A stretch of 64,000 nt of DNA. It comes from Holophagaceae bacterium. GTDB lineage: Bacteria; Acidobacteriota; Holophagae; Holophagales; Holophagaceae. The position numbers and the translations under genes are program-made. Numbering within the stretch: the stretch's first letter is position 1; each line of letters begins with the position of its first letter. Location: the NCBI GenBank assembly GCA_016710635.1, contig JADJVL010000021.1:62001-126000 (forward strand), written 5' to 3'. Below are positions 19,046 through 27,139 of the stretch, piece by piece. Below the pieces are notes generated by a model that was given only the letters and a program-made list of their open reading frames with translations, was not told where the DNA came from and made no database searches.

Positions 19046-19495
19046 ATGCCCAGCCTCCACCCCGCCCTCTCCTTACTCGGGATCCTGCTCCTGGGCATCG
19101 GCCTGGACCGCTGGTTCTCGCCGGCCTATTCGGCGCCTGTCCCGCCCCCGCTCCGTATCGCCGCGGGAGCCGCGCTCATGGCCCTGTCCCTGGCCTTGGC
19201 GCTTTGGGGCTTCCTCACCTTGCGCCGGGCCGGCACCCCCCTCGAGCCGGGCCAGGTGCCGAGCCGCCTCGTCACGGAAGGGCCCTACCGCTTCACCCGC
19301 AACCCCCTCTACCTCGCCCAGCTCCTGTTCCTGGCGGGCTTGGGCCTCGCCGCCTTCCCCTGGCTGCTGGCGGGGGCCTTCGCGCAGGCCCTGCTGCTGC
19401 GCCAGTTCGTAATCCCCGGCGAGGAGCGGCGCATCGCGGACCACTTCGGCGAAGCCTACGGGAACTACTGCCGGCGCGTCCGGCGCTGGCTCTGA
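19046..19495 (+). CDS. Isoprenylcysteine carboxyl methyltransferase-family membrane protein
   Basis: This 149-residue protein has about four membrane segments. It carries the ICMT/PEMT-type signature: RLVTEGPYRFTRNPLYLAQL (about 73-92), followed by a helix hairpin and the C-terminal EERRIADHFGEAYGNYCRRV. In bacteria these S-adenosylmethionine-dependent enzymes have uncertain substrates (lipids, small thiols or isoprenoids). The start is the ATG at 19046; the long in-frame upstream extension is only the out-of-frame shadow of the carboxylase gene. Confidence 0.8.
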   Translation: MPSLHPALSLLGILLLGIGLDRWFSPAYSAPVPPPLRIAAGAALMALSLALALWGFLTLRRAGTPLEPGQVPSRLVTEGPYRFTRNPLYLAQLLFLAGLGLAAFPWLLAGAFAQALLLRQFVIPGEERRIADHFGEAYGNYCRRVRRWL

Positions 19496-19547
19496 ACACA
19501 ACTCCGTCCATGGTTCAGCGCTGGCCTTTCCCCGGGAAAGGGGCACA

Positions 19548-20165
19548 ATGCTGCGTCCACCCCGCGCCATGTCCAACCTCCGCCCCCAGCCACCGCCGGC
19601 TTCCGAGGAAGCGCGGGTGACCCATGTCCGCGCCTCCCTCCTCCGGGGCATGCAGCTCATGGCCGAGGCGAGGGATGGTGCCGGGGGCTGGGTCAGGTTG
19701 GTCGAGACCCTTCCGGAAGCCTCCCGCCGGGTCTTCCAGCAGGGCCTGGAGAGCTTCCGCTGGATCGGGACGGAGCACGTGAACGCCCTGGCCCTGGCCC
19801 ACGAGGCGCGCTTCGGCGCGGCCACCATCAGTGAGCGCGCCCTGGCCGCGGTGCAGGAGCAGCTGAAGGGCTCCCACCCCGGCATCCTCAACCTCCTGGA
19901 TCCCGCGGGCATCGTCCAGCAGGCCTCCACCATCTTCGGCTTCTACTACAAGGGCGGCCGGGTGGACGTGGACGAGGTGGGCCCTGGTCGCGCGCTCATC
20001 TCCGTCTTCGCCGAAGGGCTCTTCCCCTCCTGGTACACCATCTCCTGCCCTACCTGGCTCTGCGGGGCTGTGGGCCTCGCCGGGGCATCCCACGCCGAGT
20101 TCCGCCACCACGCGCCGGTGGAGGGCTGCCGGCACCGCTATGAACTGCTCTGGCGGGAGGGCTGA
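19548..20165 (+). CDS. Uncharacterised protein resembling the myxobacterial TIGR02265/DUF2378 family
   Basis: This 205-residue soluble protein has no signal peptide. The C-terminal part (SWYTISCPTWLCGAVGLAGA, later HRYELLW) follows the pattern of TIGR02265, a family expanded in Myxococcus and of unknown function: a WY pair, a tryptophan-containing helix, and a final strand ending in an R-Y-x-L-x-W motif. This match is by eye and is moderate. The ATG at 19548 has AAGGGG a few bases upstream, so it is preferred over the internal ATG at 19569. It could be a sensor-like ligand-binding domain without an output domain. Confidence 0.5.
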   Translation: MLRPPRAMSNLRPQPPPASEEARVTHVRASLLRGMQLMAEARDGAGGWVRLVETLPEASRRVFQQGLESFRWIGTEHVNALALAHEARFGAATISERALAAVQEQLKGSHPGILNLLDPAGIVQQASTIFGFYYKGGRVDVDEVGPGRALISVFAEGLFPSWYTISCPTWLCGAVGLAGASHAEFRHHAPVEGCRHRYELLWREG

Positions 20166-20190
20166 GGGGCGGCGGTAGACTGCTGGTTCC

Positions 20191-21534
20191 ATGCGCCGCG
20201 TCCCCGCCTCTGTCCTCTGCCTCGCTTCGGCCCTCCTCTGGGCCCAGGAGCCGCCTCCCTTCAAGCCCGGCGCCTACGCCGCGGCCGGCAGCACCTTCGA
20301 GGCCAGCGAGCAGGTGGTGCGGCCCGGCGCCTCCGTGCTGCTGCGCTGGGACTGCGCTGGCGCAGGGAGGGTCCGCCTCGATCCCGGCGGCCTGGTGCTG
20401 GACCGCAGAGGGCAGGTGACGATCCGCCCGTCGAGCACCACCACCTACAGCCTCTTCGAAGCCTCCGCCGGCGGCGGCCTGCTGGGCCGGCTGGAGATCC
20501 GCGTGGACACGACGGCCCCGCTGGGTGAGCCCGCCCGGGTCTGCGCCTTCACCTCCAGCACCTCCGCGGTGGTGGCCGGCGAGCCGGTGGTGCTGCGCTG
20601 GACCTGCACGGGGACCGCCAAAGTGCGCCTGGAGCCCGGCGGCCTGGAGCTGGACGGCCAGAGCGAGATCACCGTCACGCCCCTGGAGAACACCCGCTAC
20701 ACCCTGACCGCCACCAACCTCGCCGGCGGTGGCACCCGCAGCCTGGACGTCACCGTCCTGCGCCACCCCGCCTTCGGCAGCCCGGCGAAAGTCTGCACCT
20801 TCACCGCCAGCCGGACCGCCATCCGCCCCGGCGAGCCCGTGGAACTGCGCTGGGAGTGCCAGGGCGACGATTCCAAGGTGAAGCTGCAGCCCGGCAACCT
20901 GGAACTGGACGGGAAGAGCGCCGTCACCGTCATCCCCGACGGCACCACGGTCTACACGCTGAGCGTCAGCAACCTCGCCGGCGGGGAGACCCGCAGCCTG
21001 GAGGTCCAGGTGATCCCGGGCCTGCCCGAACCGCCGGCGGTGGCCGCCCTGCCTGCGCCGGTGGCGCCGCCTGCCGCGGTTCCGGCGCCGCCTGCCGCGG
21101 TTCCGGCGCCGCCTGCTGCAGTTCCGGCGCCGCCTCCCGCCAGGCCCAGCTCCGCGCCGGCGACAACAGAGGCGCTGGACGCGAAGCTGGACGCCTGGAA
21201 GGGGGGCAACCTGCCCCTGAGCCTGGCCCTCGGGCAAAACCAGCGCGGCGCGGCGCAGCCCGACCGCTGGACCCTTCGCCTCGTGGTCTCCGGCAGCACC
21301 GACGGGCTGAAGCTGCTGGCGAAGCACGGCCTGAAGGAGGCGCCGGAACTCATGGTGCTGCCCTACGTACGCCGGGACGGATTCCGCTGGTGGCAGGCCT
21401 GTCTGGGCGCCTATCCGAGCCGGGCCGCGGCGATAAAGGCCATCGCCACCCTGTCGCCGGCCCTGCGCAAGGCACTGTCGGAGCCGCTGCCCCTGAAGCT
21501 CGATCGGCTGCCGGGGGATCCTCCGAAAGGCTGA
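20191..21534 (+). CDS. Secreted protein with three Ig-like repeats and a C-terminal SPOR-like domain
   Basis: A signal peptide (MRRVPASVLCLASALLWAQ) leads into three repeats of about 85 residues. Each carries R-PGA/GEPV-LRW-C, then V-L-PG-LEL/VLD--G, and ends with a Y-L strand; this is an Ig-like or lectin-like beta-sandwich pattern. A Pro/Ala linker with four copies of PPAAVPA follows (about 290-320). The C-terminal ~80 residues (WTLRLVVSGSTDGLKLLAKH through YPSRAAAIKAIATLSPALRK) resemble a SPOR domain, which binds denuded glycan strands at division septa. An envelope or division-site protein is therefore likely. No close known relative is recognised. Confidence 0.6.
   Translation: MRRVPASVLCLASALLWAQEPPPFKPGAYAAAGSTFEASEQVVRPGASVLLRWDCAGAGRVRLDPGGLVLDRRGQVTIRPSSTTTYSLFEASAGGGLLGRLEIRVDTTAPLGEPARVCAFTSSTSAVVAGEPVVLRWTCTGTAKVRLEPGGLELDGQSEITVTPLENTRYTLTATNLAGGGTRSLDVTVLRHPAFGSPAKVCTFTASRTAIRPGEPVELRWECQGDDSKVKLQPGNLELDGKSAVTVIPDGTTVYTLSVSNLAGGETRSLEVQVIPGLPEPPAVAALPAPVAPPAAVPAPPAAVPAPPAAVPAPPPARPSSAPATTEALDAKLDAWKGGNLPLSLALGQNQRGAAQPDRWTLRLVVSGSTDGLKLLAKHGLKEAPELMVLPYVRRDGFRWWQACLGAYPSRAAAIKAIATLSPALRKALSEPLPLKLDRLPGDPPKG
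21064..21141 (+). repeat. 21-bp tandem repeat encoding the PPAAVPA linker
   Basis: Three full and one partial copies of a 21-bp unit lie in the coding sequence of the Ig/SPOR protein and encode its flexible Pro/Ala linker. Two copies are identical. In-frame units like this can change number by slippage and so alter linker length. Confidence 0.8.
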
Positions 21535-21606
21535 ACGGGCCCGGCGAAGCCGTGACGCCTGGGGCGTGGTGCGTATCATGGCGAGAGCCTGTCCTCCCCC
21601 TTCCCC

Positions 21607-24600
21607 GTGAACTCCCCCCTCCGCTTCGCCGGAACACGCTCCCTGACGCTACCGGGGATTGTTGCGGCATGGGTTGGCGCGGCGACCCTGACCGCCTCCG
21701 GCGTGGGCCTGTCCGCCTCGGCCGCGGGCCTGACCGCCACCGGCGCGGGCCTCCAGGCGCCGCTCTCCCTTCGGCCCGTGGCGCCGGAAGGGCGGCTGGC
21801 CTTCCGCACCTACGGACCCGAGCAGGGGCTGCGGCACCGTTCCATCACCGCCATCACCCAGGACGCCCGGGGCTTCGTCTGGGCCGGGACCGAAGGCGGC
21901 GCCTACCGCTACGACGGCTCCGGGTTCACCCTCTTCTCCCTGGGGAGCGGCCTGCCCGGCGCGTGGGTCCGGGCCTTCCTGCCGGACGGGGAAGGCCTCT
22001 GGATCGGCACCCGGGAAGGATTCTGCCGCTACCAGGGCGGCCGCATCACCCGCGCCGAGGGCGCCGCGGGGCAGGCGCGGATCCGGCAGCTGGCCAAGGG
22101 CCCCGAGGGCCGCGCCTGGTTCGTCTCCGACGAGGGCGTCTTCCGCCGCGCCCGGGGCCTCTCGTTTGAGGCGGCGCCGGGCTGGGAGGGTGGACGCGCC
22201 CTCGCCATCCACGCCCAGGGCCCCGTGGTCTGGATCGGCACGGAGGAAGGCGCCGTGTGGCGTTTCGAGCGTGGCGACTGGACCCGCTACGGCACGGCGG
22301 ACGGCCTGGTCCACGGTCCCGTGAAGGCCCTTCTGCAGGACGGCGCGGGACGGTTGTGGGTCCGCACGGCGAAGGTGCTGCTGGTGCGCGACGAGGCCCA
22401 GGGCCGCTTCCGTCCGGTGGAAGGCCTGCCCCCGGTCCTCAACACCATCTACGAGGAATCCCTCGCCTCCGACGGGAACGGCGGCGTGCTGGTCCCCTCG
22501 AACGCGGGCCTGCTGCGCATCACCCGGTCCGGTGGCTGGAGTCTGCTGGACGACGGCCGCGGCCTGCCCTACCACTGGGCCAACGCGGCCCTGGTGGACC
22601 GCAGCGGCGTCCTCTGGGTCAGCAACTTCGGCCTCAGCCGCCAGCTGGGGACCGGCGCCTGGACCAGCGCCACCAAGGCCGACGGGCTGCCCTCCGACAG
22701 CGTGTGGGCCATCCACCGCGATCATGGCGGCATCCTCTGGGTGGCTTCCGCCGCCGGCCTGGCGAAATCCCGCGGGCCGGGCTTCGAGGCGGTGGCGGGC
22801 ACTGCCGGGCTGGTCTTCTACGCCCTGGCGGAGGGCCCCGACGGGAGCCTCTGGGCCGGCGGGGAAGGTCCCTTCCTCCTGCGCCTGGGGCGCGGCAAGG
22901 CCTCGTGGGACCGCGTTCCCGTGCCCGGCCTGGAGGCGGGCAGCCAGGTGAACGGCCTGGTCTTCGAGCCGGACGGAACCCTCTGGATCGCCGCCAATCC
23001 GGGCCTGTACCGGCTCGCCCCTGGCGCCGCCGCGCCGGTCCGGGTGGGGATTCCCGGCGCGAAGGAGGACGGCGATGTCCGCGCCCTGGCCCTGGACGGG
23101 AAGGGCGCCCTCTGGGCCGCCGGGAGATCATGGATTGGCCCGCTTCCAGGGCGGCGCCTGGAACCGCTGGGGCATGGCCCAGGGCCTGCGGCTGCCCAAG
23201 CTGGCCACCCTCGCCCCGCTGCCCGACGGCAGCCTGTGGGTCGGCTACCAGGAGCCCGTGGGCCTCAGCCATCTGAGGGCCGATGGCGACGCCCTGAAGC
23301 TGCTGGGGCACCGGGACCAGGGCACCGGCCTCATCTCCAACTCCATCGCCTCCCTCATGGCCGACCGCGCCGGCACCCTCTGGGCCGGCACGAATGAGGG
23401 CGTGATGCGCATCGACGCCCGCGGCCTCAGCCACTTCGACCGGGAGGACGGCCTCGCCGGCGAGGACTGCAATCCCTTCAGCCGCTTCGCCGACGCCGCC
23501 GGCGACATCTGGATCGGCACCACCAGCGGGCTTCTGCACCTCCGGCCGGGCCGCCTGGAGTCGGCCATGGGCGCGCCCAAGGTCGAGCTGGCCTCCGTGG
23601 AGGCCGGCGACCGGCGCTGGGAGGATCCGGGCGCGCTGCCCGGAGGCAGCCTCGGGGCCCTGGCCTTCTCCAACCGCTATGTGACCGTCCGGTTCACCGT
23701 CACCGACTACCGTCTGGAACGGGCGGTGCCGGTGCAGGCCCGGCTGGTGGGCCTCGACGACCAGTGGCGGGAGGTGCAGTCCGGGGAGATGCGCTATCCG
23801 GCCCTGGCGCCGGGCACCTACCGCTTCGAGGTCCGGGCCCTGGGCCAGGACGGCCGGCCCGGAACGCCCTCGGCGGTGTCCTTCCGCGTGGAGGCGCCCT
23901 GGTGGCGGACCCGCTGGGCCTGGTCGATCTGGATCCTGCTGGGCGGCGGCCTCGCGTGGTGGCTCGTCCGCTGGCGCCTGAAGGCCCTCAAGGCCCGCAA
24001 CGAGGAGCTGGAGCGCCTGGTCTACCAGCGCACCGTGGCCCTCGAGCTGAGCAACGAGGCCCTGCTCGCCATGTCCATGAACGATCCCCTCACGGGCCTG
24101 AAGAACCGCCGCTTCGTGGATGTCACGCTGCCCCAGCGCGCCGCCCAGTCCCAGCGCGCCCACCGCAGCTCCCTGCGCGGCGCGGTGGAGCCGCCGCCCA
24201 ACAGCAAGCTGCTCTTCGCCATGTTGGACCTGGACTTCTTCAAGCAGGTGAACGACACCTTCGGTCATGCGGCGGGGGACCAGGTGCTGCTGCAGACCCG
24301 GGACATCCTCGAGGCGCACATGCGCGACGTGGACATCGTGGCCCGGTGGGGCGGGGAGGAGTTCCTCGTGGTGGCCAACACCAGCGACCTGGACAGCGCG
24401 GCCCGCCTGGTGTCCCGCATCCATCTCGCCGTGCGGCAGTTCCCCTTCCGGGTCCTGGACCGGGAGGAGCGCATCACCTGCTCCATGGGCTTCGTGGTCT
24501 TCCCCCTCCTGCCGGACCATCCGGACGCGTTCGGCTGGGAGGACGCGGTGGCCTGGGCGGACCGCTGCCTCTACGCCGCCAAGCGCAGCGGCCGGGACGG

Positions 24601-24739
24601 CTGGGTGGGCCTCGCCGCGCCCAAGGGCCTGGACCCCGAGGTGGCGGCGGGGGAGATGACCCAGGAGGGCGGCCCGGGCCCCGCAAGCGGCCTCGACATC
24701 CTGACCTCCTTCGAGCCCGCGCCCATCCGGTGGGACTGA
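21607..24739 (+). pseudogene. Membrane diguanylate cyclase with periplasmic propellers, one frameshift as sequenced
   Basis: Same architecture and size as the cyclase at 9653-12787: Reg_prop repeats (ITQDARGFVWAGTEGGAYRY), Y_Y_Y domain, one membrane helix (TRWAWSIWILLGGGLAWWLV), coiled coil and GGDEF domain. GGEEF is at about 915-919 of the restored protein, preceded at the right distance by an R-D-V-D I-site. The frame breaks near 23122: GALWAAG is followed by DHGLARFQGGAW in the next frame, next to a GGG run. One extra base explains it. The start is GTG at 21607. The N-terminal stretch before the propeller is an odd low-complexity repeat (SGVGLSASAAGLTATGAGL). Probably functional in the cell if the shift is a sequencing error. 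Confidence 0.85.
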
Positions 24740-24769
24740 GGTTTCGGCGGGCGGTCCGGCCTTCAAGGG

Positions 24770-25870
24770 TCAGAGCGATCTTTCCTTGCCGGGCCGGAGG
24801 GCGACGCTGAGGCGCTTCCCGTCCCGGCGGAGGTCCAGGGCGAGGGCCTGCCCGGGGGCGAGGGCTTCGGCGAGGTCCAGCAGCTCGTCCCAGGACTTCA
24901 GGGGGCGGCCGTTGGCGGCGACGATGACATCCCCGGCGAGGAAGCGCCCCCGGCGGTCCTGCTGGACGCCCTGGAGGCCGGCGAGATCCGCAGGGCCGCC
25001 CCGGCGCACTTCGGCGACCATCACGCCCTCCTTCACCCCGAAGCGCTCGAGCCAGCGCGGGGCCACCGGGTCGAAGCCCAGGTCCGGGCGCTCCAGCTTG
25101 CCCTTGGCGATGAGCTGGGGCACCACCCGGTTCACCGTGTCCACGGGCACGGCGAAACCGATGCCGGCCGACGCGCCGCTGGGGCTCTGGATGGCGGTGT
25201 TCACCCCCACCAGCCGCCCCGCGCTGTCCAGGAGCGGCCCGCCGCTGTTGCCGGGGTTGATGGCGGCGTCGGTCTGGATGACGTCCCGGATGGCGCGGCC
25301 GCTGGGGCTTTCCATGCTGCGGCCCAGGGCGGAGACCACCCCGGTGGTCAGCGTCTGGTCCAGGCCGAAGGGGTTGCCGATGGCGATGACCATCTGGCCC
25401 ACCTGCAGGTCGGCGCTGGCTCCGATGGGAATGGGCCGCAGCTTCGCCGGGGGCTCCACGATGCGCAGCACCGCGAGGTCCTTGTCCGGGGCGGCGCCCA
25501 CGAATTCCGCGTCGTGGACGGAGCCGTCGGCCAGGGTGACGAGGGCGCGGCTGGCGCCCTGGATGACGTGGAAATTGGTGACCACGTGGCCCTTCGCATC
25601 CCACAGGAAGCCGCTGCCGGCGCCGGCGGTCACCTCCTGGGTGCGGAAGCTCCAGAAGTCCTGGCGGACCTCCTTGGTGGTGATGTAGGCGACGCTGGGC
25701 TGGGCCTCCCGGAAGCGCCGGATCAGGAGCTGTTCGGCGTCCAGGAGCGGGCCCCGGGGATCCACGGCCCGGGGGCTGGCCGCGCCGTCCCGCTGCGCCA
25801 GGCTGACCCCGCACCAGCCCACGATGAGGCTGGCCGCGAGGATGGAAACGACCATGGGAAGCTTGCGCAT
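24770..25870 (-). CDS. HtrA/DegP-type S1C serine protease with PDZ domain
   Basis: This 366-residue periplasmic protease has an N-terminal membrane or signal segment (about 6-25) and a trypsin-like domain with the full triad: H101 in VTNFHVIQ, D131 in DKDLAVLR and S209 in NPGNSGGPL. One PDZ domain follows (about 270-360), shown by GVMVAEVRRGGPADLAGLQ and the FLAGDVIVAANGRPL segment. With a single PDZ it is DegS-like rather than DegP-like in layout, and could act in envelope stress signalling or quality control. It is convergent with the cyclase gene, and 74 bp lie between it and the upstream operon's last gene. Confidence 0.93.
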   Translation of the reverse strand: MRKLPMVVSILAASLIVGWCGVSLAQRDGAASPRAVDPRGPLLDAEQLLIRRFREAQPSVAYITTKEVRQDFWSFRTQEVTAGAGSGFLWDAKGHVVTNFHVIQGASRALVTLADGSVHDAEFVGAAPDKDLAVLRIVEPPAKLRPIPIGASADLQVGQMVIAIGNPFGLDQTLTTGVVSALGRSMESPSGRAIRDVIQTDAAINPGNSGGPLLDSAGRLVGVNTAIQSPSGASAGIGFAVPVDTVNRVVPQLIAKGKLERPDLGFDPVAPRWLERFGVKEGVMVAEVRRGGPADLAGLQGVQQDRRGRFLAGDVIVAANGRPLKSWDELLDLAEALAPGQALALDLRRDGKRLSVALRPGKERSL

Positions 25871-25944
25871 GGGGGCTCCGGGCGGTCCCGGAAAGAGCGC
25901 CGGGACGCTCCCATCCTAGCGGCGCGAGGCCCTCGCCGGGACCG

Positions 25945-26331
25945 TCAGCCCAGCCGTTCCAGGACGGCCTCGAGGCGCGCCTCCACCACCTCCGCGTGCG
26001 CGGGGTCGACCTTCGCCGTGAGGGTGAAGAGCCGCGTGGGCTTCACCGCGGTGACCTCGGTGCCGCCGGCCACCTCGCGCACCACCACGTTGCAGGGCAG
26101 CAGCACGGCGAGCTCGGGTTCGGCCTGCATCGCCTCGAAGGCTACAGCCGGCAGGCAGGCGCCGAGGATGATCCGGCGCTCGGAGTCCTGCCCGAGCTTG
26201 GCCTTGAAGATGGCCTGGGTGTCCATCTCCGTGGGCACGCCGAAACCTTCGGCGGCCAGGGCCGTCCGGGTCTGGGCGAGGACTTCGTCGAAGGGCCGGG
26301 GCAGGGACCGGGCCAGGGAGTAGGGCGTCAT
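25945..26331 (-). CDS. DUF302 domain protein
   Basis: The 128-residue protein matches the DUF302 pattern: SLPRPFDEVLAQTRTALAAEGFGV at the start, then QAIFKAKLG, the ILGACLPAVAFEAM cysteine region, and VLLPCNVVV. DUF302 proteins often accompany rhodaneses and DUF2892 proteins in sulfur or redox-stress gene sets; the biochemical role is unknown. It is the last gene of the efflux operon. The ATG at 26331 overlaps the rhodanese stop by four bases (ATGA) and has GGAG six bases upstream. Confidence 0.8.
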   Translation of the reverse strand: MTPYSLARSLPRPFDEVLAQTRTALAAEGFGVPTEMDTQAIFKAKLGQDSERRIILGACLPAVAFEAMQAEPELAVLLPCNVVVREVAGGTEVTAVKPTRLFTLTAKVDPAHAEVVEARLEAVLERLG

Positions 26332-26675
26332 GGGAACTCCTTCAGGCGCTGCCAACTGCCGCCGTTCACGGCTTCGAAGCCCTTCTGGCGAAGGAGGGCG
26401 GCCGCCGCCGAGCTGCGGGAGCCCGTGGCGCAGCAGAGGAGGATGGGCCTTGCGCGGTCCAGCTCCTGCAGCCGCTCGAGCAGCTGGTCCAGGGGGATGT
26501 TGAGGGTGTTGGGCCCGTGGCCGCGGGTGAACTCGGCGTGGGTCCGCACGTCGACGCGCTGGGGATTGCGGTTGGCGAGGCTATCCAGGCCAGCCAGGGA
26601 ATCCGGCGCGGCGCGGCGCCGGAGCAGCCACCAGGCCGGGAGGAGGAGCAGAAGGAGCCACAGGAAGCGGATCAT
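26328..26675 (-). CDS. Membrane-anchored rhodanese-like sulfurtransferase
   Basis: This 115-residue protein has one N-terminal membrane helix (about 3-19, leucine/tryptophan rich) and a single rhodanese domain. The active loop is CATGSRS, with the persulfide-carrying cysteine near residue 82, preceded by the usual VDVRTHAEF strand. Such enzymes move sulfane sulfur between thiols. The gene sits between DUF6132 and DUF302 genes in the efflux operon, which points to a sulfur or thiol-stress role for the whole unit. Confidence 0.85.
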   Translation of the reverse strand: MIRFLWLLLLLLPAWWLLRRRAAPDSLAGLDSLANRNPQRVDVRTHAEFTRGHGPNTLNIPLDQLLERLQELDRARPILLCCATGSRSSAAAALLRQKGFEAVNGGSWQRLKEFP

Positions 26676-26735
26676 GCGAGCGCCTCGAAGGACTTCATGG
26701 GGACAAGGGCGGACATGGGGGCTCCGGGTCTCGAA

Positions 26736-26921
26736 TCAGGGTTGTCGTGAGGTCAGGGCCCAGATCAGGCCCATGACGGCGCCGTAGAGGCCGGCGCGAA
26801 GGGGCGTCGCGGTCAGCGGGCAGGTGCCCGTGCGGCAGCCGACGAGCTTCCACCAGGCGAGGCCGAGGCCGGCGCCGGCGAGCAGCCCGAGGCCCAGGCG
26901 GAGGAGGGGTTTGAGGGCCAT
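26736..26921 (-). CDS. DUF6132-like small membrane protein
   Basis: This 61-residue protein has two membrane helices joined by a short loop containing KLVGCRTGTCPLT. The cysteine pair in that loop and the small two-helix layout fit the DUF6132 family, found beside rhodaneses and DUF2892 proteins in other bacteria. The start at 26921 is chosen because the upstream in-frame sequence overlaps the DUF2892 gene and is not protein-like. Function is unknown; the cysteines suggest a thiol or sulfur link. Confidence 0.65.
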   Translation of the reverse strand: MALKPLLRLGLGLLAGAGLGLAWWKLVGCRTGTCPLTATPLRAGLYGAVMGLIWALTSRQP

Positions 26922-26932
26922 GGCCGTTCCGC

Positions 26933-27139
26933 CTAGACGCCGCAGCCGGGGCCTTCGGCCACGCCCGCGCGCTTGAGGATGCGGCTCAGCAGGCACCAGT
27001 TGGTGATCCCGCTCTGGAAGAGGTTCGCGCCCACGAAGACCGTCAGCCACACGAAATGGGGGCTGACCCAGCGGGTGAGGGCGAGGCTGGCGAGGATCAT
27101 GGCGCCGGCGAAGATGTGGACGAGTCGGTCAATGGTCAT
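26933..27139 (-). CDS. DUF2892 (YgaP-type) inner-membrane protein
   Basis: A 68-residue protein with two hydrophobic helices: DRLVHIFAGAMILASLALT and FVWLTVFVGANLFQSGIT, followed by C-LLSRILKR. This matches DUF2892, the membrane part of YgaP rhodaneses. The ATG overlaps the RND pump stop codon by four bases (ATGA) and has GAGGTG upstream, so it is translated with the pump. Together with the separate rhodanese gene downstream it could rebuild a split YgaP-like system; that is inference. Confidence 0.8.
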   Translation of the reverse strand: MTIDRLVHIFAGAMILASLALTRWVSPHFVWLTVFVGANLFQSGITNWCLLSRILKRAGVAEGPGCGV

